Assembly: GCA_036501665.1 (NCBI GenBank)
Contig: DASXZW010000061.1
Location: forward strand, 62,001-126,000
DNA: 64,000 nt
Direction: 5' to 3'
Origin: DATAUD01 sp036501665
Lineage (GTDB): Bacteria; Verrucomicrobiota; Verrucomicrobiia; Limisphaerales; Palsa-1400
In this document: piece after piece, positions 1-8,124 of the stretch
Position numbering within the stretch: position 1 is the first letter of the stretch
Layout of the letters: every line of letters starts with the position of its first letter
The notes under the pieces: model-generated
The model's database searches: none
What the model was told of the DNA's origin: nothing
The model's input: only the letters and a program-made list of their open reading frames with translations
Program-made: the position numbers and the translations under genes

Positions 1-492
1 TACAACACTCGCTGGTGTCGTAAATACCATTCCTGGGGCAGGATATAGAATGCCTATGCCGAACACAGAATCTGGAGGGTGATTGGTCTGTGGATTTGAC
101 GACTCTTCATTGACGGTAACAGTCACGGGTTGGGATGTCGCTGTGTTGGTTCCGATATTTCCAACCGCGACCAATGTGTACGTTCCGGCTGGCACACTCA
201 TCCATATCACATTCGGCACGTTTGTCCCGAGGACATTGGTAGCTGTGCCGACGAGGTTGGAATTGGCGAAAAACTGGACGACTTCGCTCGGCGGCGGGTT
301 TGTTCCGTCAATCAAACCTTCAAAACCGATATTCGTCGCTTCCAAAACAACATTGGCTGGCGCCGTGAATGTCCTGCCATCGTTTGGATATATAATACTT
401 AGACTCCACTGATCCTGCGCGTGGAGCGCAGTGCCAGCCAGAGTTGCGATCAAAACCATCAACCTCAAATTGCGAAAGAAAAATTTTGTCAT
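1..492 (-). CDS. Secreted Ig-like (Big_7-type) protein, C-terminus cut by window edge
   Basis: The frame is open from the ATG at 492 to base 1 without a stop, giving 164 residues of an incomplete protein. It starts with a typical signal peptide (MTKFFFRNLRLMVLIATLAG, then ALHAQ). After it comes one bacterial Ig-like unit of the Big_7 kind, recognisable from YPNDGRTFTAPANVVLEA, VQFFANSNLVGTATN and VPAGTYTLVAV. A second unit begins at the edge (ILYPAPGMVFTTPASVV), so the protein is probably a multi-repeat surface or secreted protein. It begins 65 bases after the stop of the kinase gene on the same strand and may be the last visible member of that operon. Family assignment is by motif reading only; function is unknown beyond extracellular binding or scaffolding, which is inferred. 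Confidence 0.8.
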   Translation of the reverse strand, partial: MTKFFFRNLRLMVLIATLAGTALHAQDQWSLSIIYPNDGRTFTAPANVVLEATNIGFEGLIDGTNPPPSEVVQFFANSNLVGTATNVLGTNVPNVIWMSVPAGTYTLVAVGNIGTNTATSQPVTVTVNEESSNPQTNHPPDSVFGIGILYPAPGMVFTTPASVV

Positions 493-557
493 AATATTTT
501 TTATTTCGCTCCTTTTTTAATTCACATTGACCGCCTCGTAAATGGGCGTCTGACTGC

Positions 558-3500
558 TCAGTTGGAACCGGCGGAAGGTCTTTCAGCGACGAGGCTTTGA
601 TTGTTCGTCCCCTTGGATTCGGTGCCCGATCGGCGGGCGTGAAAGGCGGCGGCGAACGGATCTCCGTTGGACTTGCTTTCTTCGGAGGCGAATTCGTGCC
701 AGCGGCGGATTTCAGACTCTGAGGCCGAAAAATCCGACGGGTAGAGGTTCCGCAAACGTCTCCACGTTGTCTGCGCGGCAGGGGTGTTCCGACCGGAATT
801 CTGATTTTGATCCTGATCGAATGATCGGGAGCAAAGCAGATCCGCGAGTTCCCATAAATCTTCCGCGGGTCTTTGGTCGGGTTTAATCGTCCAAATGAAA
901 GCCGCCCCGTCTCGTGTCACAGATAATATTTTGTCGCCGTTTCCCAGGAAAGTCACATTTGTCACTGCAACCAAATGTCGAAGGGCCGGGGTCAGGGGGT
1001 CGCCGGTTCGGGCACTCCAGACTCGCGCAGTCTTGTCATCGCTCGCTGTGACAATGGCATCGCCAGTTTCGTCAAAGGCAACAGATCGCACGTGGCCGTG
1101 GTGGCGGACGGTGTGAATACGGCGAAAGCCAGCCGATGCGTCCCATATGCTCGCGGTAAAATCCTCGCTGGCGCAGGCAATCAAGCTCAAGTCGGGGCTA
1201 AAACAGCAGTCCAAAACGCCGTCCCCGTGCTCGAGGCGCGGGCCGATTGGCTGCCCGGTGGCTAAGTTCCATACTTGACTGTAACAGTGGTTCAAACTCT
1301 GGTCCCAGCAGGCGGCCAACAAAGTCTTTCCATCCCTGCTGCCTCGAACTGTGTGAACGAGCGCACCCATCTCCAAAGCGGGGAAGCACAACGCCCCGGA
1401 TTCAGTGTCCCACACGTTAATCAGATTTGCGTCGGCTTGCCATGTTGCCAGCCGTTTTGTGGAACCGTCAAAGACGGCAAATCCAGCATCATCCGTGAGA
1501 TGAATGGCTGTCTGTTGCCCTGATTTAGCATCCCAGATGGTTGCGGTGCGTCCGTCGATTATAGCAGCCTTGCTGCCGTCGTCGCTTAGGCATGTTGTCC
1601 AGAGCGGTCCATGGGCCGCAAAGCCGTCGATGATGTCGCGCCCGGTAGCTGTGTCAAAAATAGTTACCTGATGCTGGTTCGGATCAGCCGCCGACGGATG
1701 AACAACGGCCGCCAGGCTCCCGATCCAGTTCAACGTCATCATCTCAACTGGCAGAACGGCTTGAACGCTATTATCAACGGCGATTCCGGTTATCTCGTCT
1801 GTAACTTTGAGTCCTTTTCCCTCCAAGGTCATTAGCCGCTGACCATCGCCGCTCGCTACAGCCTGTATGCGGGGAGGAGGCGGAGATTGGCCGCTCAAAT
1901 CCCAAACAACCACTCTCCCGTCGATTCCCGCGATGAGAATGCGTCGTCCGTCTGGACAGAAAGCTGCATGTCTGACTCGCTCTCCATGACGAAAGATCGG
2001 ATTGACTTCCAGGGGAAGGAGAGTGCCGGCGTGCCAAAGTTTTACAGTTCCATCCAGGGAAGAAGACAAAAGCATGCTTCCGTCCGGACTGTATTCCGCG
2101 TTGAGGACAGCATCCTCATGGGCCAAAATGGGAACACGCTGCAAACCGTTCGTGCTCCACACCCTGGCATTGTGATCGACGCAGGAAGTGACCACTTGAG
2201 AGTCATCCGGGCTGAATGCGATGTGCGTGACCCAGCTTGGATGCACAAGTCTCGCAATCATTTGACCGGTTTGGGCGTCCCAAAGGCATGCGGTTTTGTC
2301 TTCGCTTGCGGTGGCAGCCAGCCTGCCGTTGTGGCTGAATTCCGCGAATCGGACCTTGGCGGTATGGCGCAGCGATAATTCGACTGTGCCTTGTTTAATA
2401 TTCCAAATCCGCGCGATTCCATCGTTGCAAGCCGTGATTAAGCGCAAATTGTCCGGGCTGAGCCGAGCGCTCTTGACCCGGTCTGGATGCGTAAATGGCG
2501 CAAGCGGCACAAGCGTTGAAACATCAAAAATTTGCGCTGTTGAATCGTCACTTGCCGTGGCCAGCAATGAGCCGTCTGGGCTATAACTCGCCGCCTCCAA
2601 ATATTGGGATTTGACCACTAAACGCGCGTCATTCGCATCCAATAAATTATAAATGACGGTTTCGCCATGTTCCGTTGTCACGACGGCATGTATTCCGTCA
2701 GGGCTGAATTCGGCGTCAGCGGCTGAGCCATGCACGTCCCAAAACTGGGTCATTTTGGGGCATTGCGACAGGACTGAACCAAGTCGCATACGGTCGGCCC
2801 GCTCATCGTCGTGAGACTCGTGGCGAAGGCGCAGCGCCGCGGCAAAATAGGGAAGTGAACCTAGAAGGTCTCCCGATTCCATCGCGTGATTTCCGTTGGC
2901 CACCGCTGAGCCGATGCTTCGTTGCCGGGCTTGAACCTTTTCCTGATAGCCACGGTAAAATGGATAGGAAATTATTCCCGCCACAGCAAGAGCCGCAGCC
3001 ACAGCCAGCGTCCCCCGCTTTACCGCAGTCCACTTGCGTTCCAGGTGCCGCAAACGTTTGACGGACCCGCCATCGATCAGCACGACCAGGTCAGCCTGCA
3101 TTTCTGCCGCGGAGTTGTAACGTCTGTCGGGCGCAGTCTCGCAAGCGCGCAAAATGATTTCGTTTAGCTCCATGAACCGCGGGGCGTCGGAAAAAGAGGA
3201 AATGTCCGCCGGCAGCTCAGGGAAACTCTGGCGATCATTGCCAGTGCATGCTTCGTAAAGAACTTTGCCAAGGCTGAAAACGTCGGCTTGCGGCGTTCCG
3301 GGCCCCTCCGGGGGAATGAAGCCTGCCGTGCCAACATACGACAGTTCGGAATTCATCGCCGCAACAAGTCCGATGTCGGCCAATTTTGGAATTCCCTCGA
3401 TAAAGAGAATGTTCGCCGGCTTGATATCGCGATGGACCAACCCGCGTTTATGAAGCTCATGAATGGCTTTGGCCAAAGCAAAGCCAAGTTGTATGCAATC

Positions 3501-3938
3501 TCCCACCGCCAGCTTGCCGCGCGCGCTGATTTCGCTCGCCAGGGTCTTCGCCGAATAGGTTTCCGGGCGCATTTCCGGGTCGGAAGAGCGATCATCCGCC
3601 AGCTCCATTACATAAAAAAAATGGCCTGCCGCTTCGTCGAGGCCAACTTGGAGGACATCAACGAATCCCTCATGCGTCCGCGAAATCGGTTCAAATTTGC
3701 GAATCCCTGACAACTCGCGCTCAAAGGGTCTGGGGTCGCTAAATGAACTGCGATAAACAATTTTAACGGCGCGATAGGCGCCCATGGAATTGCGGGCCAG
3801 CCAAACCTCGCCGTAACTGCCCCAGCCGATTCGCCGCAAAAGCGAATGGTGAGGAACGACCGGTGGAGGCGGAAACGTCCCTGGCTCGCGTCTCCGTTCC
3901 GGCAGTCCGTCTGCGTTAGTTGTCAGATCGGCGTTCAT
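558..3938 (-). CDS. Membrane-anchored Ser/Thr protein kinase with C-terminal WD40 repeats
   Basis: This 1126-residue protein has an N-terminal Hanks-type kinase domain at about residues 33-290. Visible elements are the glycine loop IGWGSYGEV (37-45), the lysine of RAVKIV (K59), the catalytic loop HRDIKPANIL (169-178) and the PPEGPG segment. The usual DFG metal motif reads DIG (188-190). One hydrophobic helix follows (about 310-328, LAVAAALAVAGIISYPFY), which should place the kinase inside and the rest outside or in the periplasm. Residues of about 400-1045 form many WD40 repeats (for example FSPDGIHAVV, SPDGSLLATASDDSTAQIFD, DKTARVWSA), enough for two beta-propellers. The ATG at 3938 precedes a Pro-rich stretch and is the natural start. 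The gene lies 73 bases downstream of the glycosyltransferase gene in an apparent operon led by an ECF-type sigma factor. Kinase plus WD40 fusions are common in Planctomycetota and Verrucomicrobiota; substrates are not known. Confidence 0.93.
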   Translation of the reverse strand: MNADLTTNADGLPERRREPGTFPPPPVVPHHSLLRRIGWGSYGEVWLARNSMGAYRAVKIVYRSSFSDPRPFERELSGIRKFEPISRTHEGFVDVLQVGLDEAAGHFFYVMELADDRSSDPEMRPETYSAKTLASEISARGKLAVGDCIQLGFALAKAIHELHKRGLVHRDIKPANILFIEGIPKLADIGLVAAMNSELSYVGTAGFIPPEGPGTPQADVFSLGKVLYEACTGNDRQSFPELPADISSFSDAPRFMELNEIILRACETAPDRRYNSAAEMQADLVVLIDGGSVKRLRHLERKWTAVKRGTLAVAAALAVAGIISYPFYRGYQEKVQARQRSIGSAVANGNHAMESGDLLGSLPYFAAALRLRHESHDDERADRMRLGSVLSQCPKMTQFWDVHGSAADAEFSPDGIHAVVTTEHGETVIYNLLDANDARLVVKSQYLEAASYSPDGSLLATASDDSTAQIFDVSTLVPLAPFTHPDRVKSARLSPDNLRLITACNDGIARIWNIKQGTVELSLRHTAKVRFAEFSHNGRLAATASEDKTACLWDAQTGQMIARLVHPSWVTHIAFSPDDSQVVTSCVDHNARVWSTNGLQRVPILAHEDAVLNAEYSPDGSMLLSSSLDGTVKLWHAGTLLPLEVNPIFRHGERVRHAAFCPDGRRILIAGIDGRVVVWDLSGQSPPPPRIQAVASGDGQRLMTLEGKGLKVTDEITGIAVDNSVQAVLPVEMMTLNWIGSLAAVVHPSAADPNQHQVTIFDTATGRDIIDGFAAHGPLWTTCLSDDGSKAAIIDGRTATIWDAKSGQQTAIHLTDDAGFAVFDGSTKRLATWQADANLINVWDTESGALCFPALEMGALVHTVRGSRDGKTLLAACWDQSLNHCYSQVWNLATGQPIGPRLEHGDGVLDCCFSPDLSLIACASEDFTASIWDASAGFRRIHTVRHHGHVRSVAFDETGDAIVTASDDKTARVWSARTGDPLTPALRHLVAVTNVTFLGNGDKILSVTRDGAAFIWTIKPDQRPAEDLWELADLLCSRSFDQDQNQNSGRNTPAAQTTWRRLRNLYPSDFSASESEIRRWHEFASEESKSNGDPFAAAFHARRSGTESKGTNNQSLVAERPSAGSN

Positions 3939-4011
3939 GACGGCGGCGTTTTATCAGTGATAGCTCAGCGACATCGACATCCCTCCAGCAAGCCTGCTGC
4001 GAGTCACGTTA

Positions 4012-6558
4012 TCAGCCGACGGCGCGCCAGTCACGGTCGAAGTCGGCGGCGGGCCAAAATACTTGCTCCTCCCTTTGCGCCGGCTCAAATCGTTGCGCAA
4101 GGGACGGTGCGTGCAGCAAAAGCGGTTGTTTGAGGCCCCTTGCAATTTTTGAAAAATCCAAAGCGAGAAAAGGCGTCTTCTGAGGAACCCGTTTGAGAAG
4201 CCATTTTGCCGTCTCTTTTGACAAAATAATCGCATGGCCATCGCACCTTTGCCGCCCGAGAGACCAGCGGGTGTTGAACTTAAAATCACAGGCGCTTTCG
4301 CGGAGGCCCTGTGGATTGTATATGGCGGCTATTGTTGCCGTCCGGTCTTTGAGCGGTTGCCAGCGAGTCAAGTTATGATGGATGTGGCGGTTGAAGATGA
4401 GATTTCCCCGCAGCACGAGGAAAAAATCAACCTGCGTCTGGAGTGGCTGCTCGATATAGTCCCGCCATGCGCATCGCTTCGCGTCCGGTGTTTCGTAGCA
4501 AACGTGAATGGCTGATTCGTCCCAATCTGTTTGGCGCAAATGATCCACGGTTCGTTGCGAGGGCCCCGGGTTCGATTCGGCTCCGACGACGATCGCGGCA
4601 AACGTCGGCGCTCTCCCATTGCGTTTTCCTCCAACAGCGACTTGACTGCGCACGTCTTCAGCCCCGCCATCCCATTTTGATTTTAGGTCCGTGATGGCGT
4701 TAAGGCATTCTTCCTCCAACCAGAAATCCTTGATGTGCCGATTGGACACCAAATCCCATTTGGCCATGTTGCGGTGTTGGAAAAGCCGCTGCCCAGCAGG
4801 ATCGTGCTGGCACATCGTGCCTTCGACCCGGTGGATTGGGTGTGGAATCAGGAAATAAGGCTGGTTTGCTTTGCGAAACGCCAAATGAAAGGTTTCCTTA
4901 TCACCGTGAAGATGTCGGTAGTAAAAGTCGGAATGATCGTTCAGCCACAGACATAGTTTCAACGCTTTCCAGCATCGTTCTTTGTCCACAAGAATTTGCC
5001 CGGTCTCGAACTCGCGTTCGCTCGGTCGGCGGAGACCGCAACTTCGCCAAATGGCGAGTTGGCCATTGGTCGCTGTGTGGTTGAAATCCGGCCAGAAGAT
5101 GGCGCCGATGCGTTGGTATTCACTGCTGTCAAAGAGAAACTGTGGATTTCGCACCGGGACATTGTCAGCGTCAAGCAGAAGCGTTTCAGCGAATTCCGAA
5201 TGAAAGATCGCGTAAGGTTTCAGTTCCCAGCCGTTCAACTGGCGCATGGGATAATGCTTCCTCACTCGCAGCGCATCGACCACCCGGCAGTCCAAAGATC
5301 GCAGAAGCGCGCGCATTCGCGCGCTCATCTCCTTTTGGCCGAGATGCCACACCTCGATTGGCAAATCACATCCCGCGCGTCGCAACATAGTGACGCAAAC
5401 CCAGGCGTTGGTGAAATAGGTTATCCCTCCGCCGCAAATGACGATGCCTCGTCCGTGCCAGCGAGGCCTTTCCTCAACGAGAGTTTTGGCAGCCTCATCA
5501 AACTGGGGGCCCGCATTATGCAAGTTCAGCGGTTCGTCATCGAACGGATTTGCCTTGGTAGCTTCGACTCCCAATGCTGCGGCCGCGTGTTCAGCGACAG
5601 ACAGGAACCGTATCGCGCCGCCATCGAAGTAAAGCTGGATGCGCCTGGTCACTTCTCCCGGCGTGATCATATCCATGCAACGTGGAATATTTTCGCGCAC
5701 TGAGACGCAAAGATTTTCCGGCCTGTCGCGCAAGTCGCCGTCCCGCAGAGGAGCCGCCCGATCCTTCCAGCAACCTCCGGTCTGGCAACATGGGAGCGCG
5801 CCGATAGTGTGGATAAATTGATGTCCGGGGTATTGCTCCCAATTGACCGGTTCGCGACCGCCAGCCACCACCACACATGGACGAATCGGCGGAACTCCTT
5901 TTTTCATCTCCACAGCCGCAGCGAGATGCATCGCCGAAGTAACCGGGCATAAAACCCCCTGCGAGTGGTAAACGAGGCGTATCAACTCCCGTATATTGGT
6001 TTGGCCTCGCAAGTCGATCACCCCACGAAGTTTCGGGTGATGGTGACCACGACTGCCTATCTGGACGAACTGCACCTTCCCCTGCAAAGCATCAATGACT
6101 TCCTGGTAGCGCTGCGACGGCCACCATTTGACTGTCAAATCATATTTACCCCCCGCCGCAACAATCCAAAACGGTATGTCCCGGCGCGCCACCTCACGGA
6201 CCTGGGAATACCAAGCCTTTTCCTGTGCAGAGAGATGAATGTCGCCGCGACACACTGACAATCGAATGCCGACGCCAAGTTTTCTATTGAGTGAATCAAC
6301 AAATCCGTGAAGGCAGTGAAATGGTTTCGCATTCGCTTCATTGATTAACTCGTAGTGTCCGCAGTCGATGTGCAGTGCCCCTGCCACCTTATCGTTCAAC
6401 CGGGTTATGTACGGATTATTCTGCCAAATCTCCGGGCAACTTGTCCTGACATCTGTCAAAAACTCGCCCGGATAACACAGATGAAGATCGCGGACGGCTG
6501 CGGTCAGCATCACGATATCTCCAGGGGAGAGACCGCAGTGCAGAATCAACTTTTTCAT
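4012..6558 (-). CDS. Multi-domain glycosyltransferase: GT9-like N-terminus plus MNN1-like mannosyltransferase domain
   Basis: The protein has 848 residues from the ATG at 6558; a TTG nine bases upstream is the only alternative, and GGTGG lies before the ATG. Residues 1-330 resemble family GT9 (heptosyltransferase-like), with MKKLILHCGLSPGDIVM at the start and GGREPVNWEQYPGHQF, GALPCCQTGGCWKDR near residues 255-290. Residues of about 365-620 resemble Mnn1-type alpha-mannosyltransferases, with LLLDADNVPVRNPQFLF containing a DXD-like LDAD and the downstream IGAIFWPDF. A third segment from about 650 to the end (TFAAIVVGAESNPGPSQRTV, VDFFLVLRGNL) looks like another nucleotide-sugar type fold but I cannot name it. 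No signal peptide or membrane helix is seen, so it should act in the cytoplasm. It sits between a 59-aa protein and the kinase-WD40 gene on the same strand. Substrate is unknown. Confidence 0.8.
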   Translation of the reverse strand: MKKLILHCGLSPGDIVMLTAAVRDLHLCYPGEFLTDVRTSCPEIWQNNPYITRLNDKVAGALHIDCGHYELINEANAKPFHCLHGFVDSLNRKLGVGIRLSVCRGDIHLSAQEKAWYSQVREVARRDIPFWIVAAGGKYDLTVKWWPSQRYQEVIDALQGKVQFVQIGSRGHHHPKLRGVIDLRGQTNIRELIRLVYHSQGVLCPVTSAMHLAAAVEMKKGVPPIRPCVVVAGGREPVNWEQYPGHQFIHTIGALPCCQTGGCWKDRAAPLRDGDLRDRPENLCVSVRENIPRCMDMITPGEVTRRIQLYFDGGAIRFLSVAEHAAAALGVEATKANPFDDEPLNLHNAGPQFDEAAKTLVEERPRWHGRGIVICGGGITYFTNAWVCVTMLRRAGCDLPIEVWHLGQKEMSARMRALLRSLDCRVVDALRVRKHYPMRQLNGWELKPYAIFHSEFAETLLLDADNVPVRNPQFLFDSSEYQRIGAIFWPDFNHTATNGQLAIWRSCGLRRPSEREFETGQILVDKERCWKALKLCLWLNDHSDFYYRHLHGDKETFHLAFRKANQPYFLIPHPIHRVEGTMCQHDPAGQRLFQHRNMAKWDLVSNRHIKDFWLEEECLNAITDLKSKWDGGAEDVRSQVAVGGKRNGRAPTFAAIVVGAESNPGPSQRTVDHLRQTDWDESAIHVCYETPDAKRCAWRDYIEQPLQTQVDFFLVLRGNLIFNRHIHHNLTRWQPLKDRTATIAAIYNPQGLRESACDFKFNTRWSLGRQRCDGHAIILSKETAKWLLKRVPQKTPFLALDFSKIARGLKQPLLLHAPSLAQRFEPAQREEQVFWPAADFDRDWRAVG

Positions 6559-6607
6559 TCGGCGCAACCACCGTTCTGTGGTGCCAGACCCTACTGTCCG
6601 AGTCCGA

Positions 6608-6787
6608 TCAATCTGGTGCTGGCGTGAGCGGATCTATCGAAGGTGAAGGCGAAGGTTTCCCTGGAGGGCCCGGTGGGCTTGGTTTCCGGGGTTTGGGGCT
6701 GGGGCCGTATTCAATAACTTCGTATTCAACGACTTGAATTTTCTCTTCTACTATCTTGCGCGACGTTTGAGAGGGTTTTTTACGCAT
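6608..6787 (-). CDS. Small Pro-rich protein, 59 aa
   Basis: An ATG at 6787 opens a 59-residue frame ending in TGA at 6608. The first half is charged (MRKKPSQTSRKIVEEKIQVV), the middle has EYEVIEYGPSP, and the second half is rich in Pro, Gly and Ser (KPSPPGPPGKPSPSPS). No family is recognised. The case for coding is position: it fills the gap between the 67-aa gene (stop at 6822) and the glycosyltransferase (start 6558), with about 35-50 bases on each side and the same strand. Its length is too short for codon-bias proof. The Pro-rich tail could be a flexible linker or a docking peptide; that is a guess. Confidence 0.5.
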   Translation of the reverse strand: MRKKPSQTSRKIVEEKIQVVEYEVIEYGPSPKPRKPSPPGPPGKPSPSPSIDPLTPAPD

Positions 6788-6821
6788 AGTATTTAGTCAA
6801 TTTCCAGCATTATTTGGGCCG

Positions 6822-7025
6822 TTATAACGACCGAAAATCATGAAAAGTATCTTGGTCGATGGACGATCCTGCGCAAGACATTACATCATGGCAGGTGCGT
6901 TGTATAAGAGCGCGCAAAATCCTCTGGCGGACTTCCGGGTGTGGAACTTCTCTGCGCCTGGCGATCAGCTTTTGCAATGCGCCCGCATTTTCGAATGCGT
7001 CGATCTCTTGATTATTCGTCTTCAT
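6822..7025 (-). CDS. Small protein translationally coupled to ECF sigma factor, 67 aa
   Basis: The ATG at 7025 overlaps the TGA of the sigma factor gene (ATGA), which argues strongly that this frame is translated. The 67-residue product starts MKTNNQEIDAFENAGALQKL and contains the basic stretch ARRREVPHPEVRQRILRALI, then two cysteines and a C-terminal DQDTFHDFRSL. It has no membrane helix and no zinc-binding anti-sigma HXXXCXXC motif, so it is not a classical ZAS-domain anti-sigma factor. Position directly behind the sigma gene still makes a regulatory partner of the sigma factor the simplest idea, which is inference only. Confidence 0.65.
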   Translation of the reverse strand: MKTNNQEIDAFENAGALQKLIARRREVPHPEVRQRILRALIQRTCHDVMSCAGSSIDQDTFHDFRSL

Positions 7026-7690
7026 TTTAAACCCACTCCGTTGCCAACCGTCTCCAGCTCCTGCTTCAAAATTCTTTGCAGACGATGTTTGACCAAGTAC
7101 ACTCTGGCCGGGCTTACATTCATGACTTGCGCAACTTCCGTTACGCTGCGGCTTTTGCACACATGAAGGTCAAAAATTTGGTAATTTTTCAATTCAACTT
7201 TTTGTTTTACACGTTCCAGGGCCGCTTCGAGGAGGTTGTTTTCCCATTCCGCCTCCCAGACCGCCTCCAACTCGCATCCGGCTGGATCGGGAATCTGCTG
7301 CAAAGCGTCCTCCTCGTTTCCCTTGCCGTCTGATCTTTCCGCGTTCAGGCTGACCTGCCCTTTCATCCGTTTTCGGAATTCATCTACAATTCTCCGTTGT
7401 ATAAGCCGCAAAAGCCAAAACTTAAATCGTCCTTTGCCCTTGTCATACCCGGACTGAAGGCTCTTAAAAACCGAAAGCACCGTCTCCTGCACAACGTCCT
7501 GGGCCTCTTCGTCCGTAAGCCCCGCGCGTCTCGCCGTGCCGTAAACGGCCCGCCAATACGTTTCAAAAAAACTCCGCCAGCTCTCTTGGTCCTGGCCATT
7601 CTTCAATCGGCTCAAAAGTGAATCCCGGGTCGGAATAAACTTTATGTCGTAGCCGGCGCTCGCCTCGTTCTGGCGCGGTATCTGTTCCAT
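7022..7690 (-). CDS. ECF-type RNA polymerase sigma factor
   Basis: The 222-residue product from the ATG at 7690 has region 2 at about residues 40-105 (EEAQDVVQETVLSVFKSLQ, GRFKFWLLRLIQRRIVDEFR) and region 4 near the C-terminus (ELKNYQIFDLHVCKSRSVTE followed by the helix-turn-helix VAQVMNVSPARVYLVKHRLQ). A GTG at 7726 would add 12 residues, but has no ribosome-binding site. The protein directs RNA polymerase to a special promoter set. It heads a minus-strand series with a 67-aa protein (4-base overlap), a 59-aa protein, a glycosyltransferase, a kinase-WD40 protein and a secreted Ig protein. In Planctomycetota and Verrucomicrobiota, sigma factors genetically linked to Ser/Thr kinases are known and may be controlled by phosphorylation; that mode is inferred here. 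Confidence 0.9.
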   Translation of the reverse strand: MEQIPRQNEASAGYDIKFIPTRDSLLSRLKNGQDQESWRSFFETYWRAVYGTARRAGLTDEEAQDVVQETVLSVFKSLQSGYDKGKGRFKFWLLRLIQRRIVDEFRKRMKGQVSLNAERSDGKGNEEDALQQIPDPAGCELEAVWEAEWENNLLEAALERVKQKVELKNYQIFDLHVCKSRSVTEVAQVMNVSPARVYLVKHRLQRILKQELETVGNGVGLK

Positions 7691-8124
7691 ACCTATAGTT
7701 CGGAAGAACTGTCCCAACTCTTTCACGGGGCCGCAAGATTTTCGATTTATTTTTTACGTCAGTGAAAGATTCGGCCTCCAAACCTCGATATTAATAGTAG
7801 AGACGAGTGAATTAAAAAAACTGACAGCCGGTTTCGCTCGGCCCGTCTCTGCAGCCAGAAATTCAATGCGGTCGGGGGATTAAGGGGAAGGCTTCAAGCC
7901 GCCGCATTGGAATTGGCGGGAGGAATTGCCGTTACCTCTTCGGCAGTTCCTCCCAACGCTGGCAGTCCGCGAATCCACCCAGGGTCAGCTCCTTTTTTGG
8001 TTCACGCCGGTTTTCTTCGTTCAGAGGGAAATTGCCTGCCGGTGAAGCTCGTTCTAAAAAAAATTCAAAAAAAATCGAAAGACGTGAAAGAAACGGTCTG
8101 CTTTCCCCGAATCACTTAATATAC
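7691..8124. other. Intergenic region of 434 bases with two tandem hairpins, divergent promoters expected
   Basis: This is the only gap above 300 bases. It separates the minus-strand sigma operon from the plus-strand response regulator, so both promoters should lie here. A 70-codon plus-strand frame at 7907-8119 has no ribosome-binding site and no protein-like character and was not accepted. Bases 7861-7954 hold two hairpins described separately. A T-run (7992-7997) follows. Bases 8047-8080 are A-rich. I cannot assign -35/-10 boxes with confidence. Confidence 0.6.
7864..7954. other. Two tandem hairpins, possible structured RNA
   Basis: The first structure pairs AATGCGG (about 7866-7872) with CCGCATT (about 7902-7908), with an inner GCTTCAAGC hairpin. 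The second pairs GGGAGGAATTGCCG (7918-7931) with CGGCAGTTCCTCCC (7941-7954) around a 9-base loop; the only mismatch in DNA becomes a G-U pair in RNA if the plus strand is transcribed. A weak stem GCTGGC/GTCAGC and a TCCTTTTTT run follow (to 7997), which could end a short plus-strand transcript. This is pattern reading; no known RNA family was recognised. Confidence 0.35.

Noticed and set aside
7907..8119. 70-codon plus-strand frame in the long intergenic gap
   Set aside because: No ribosome-binding site, sequence rich in Ser/Pro without domain character, and the region is better explained by hairpins and promoters.
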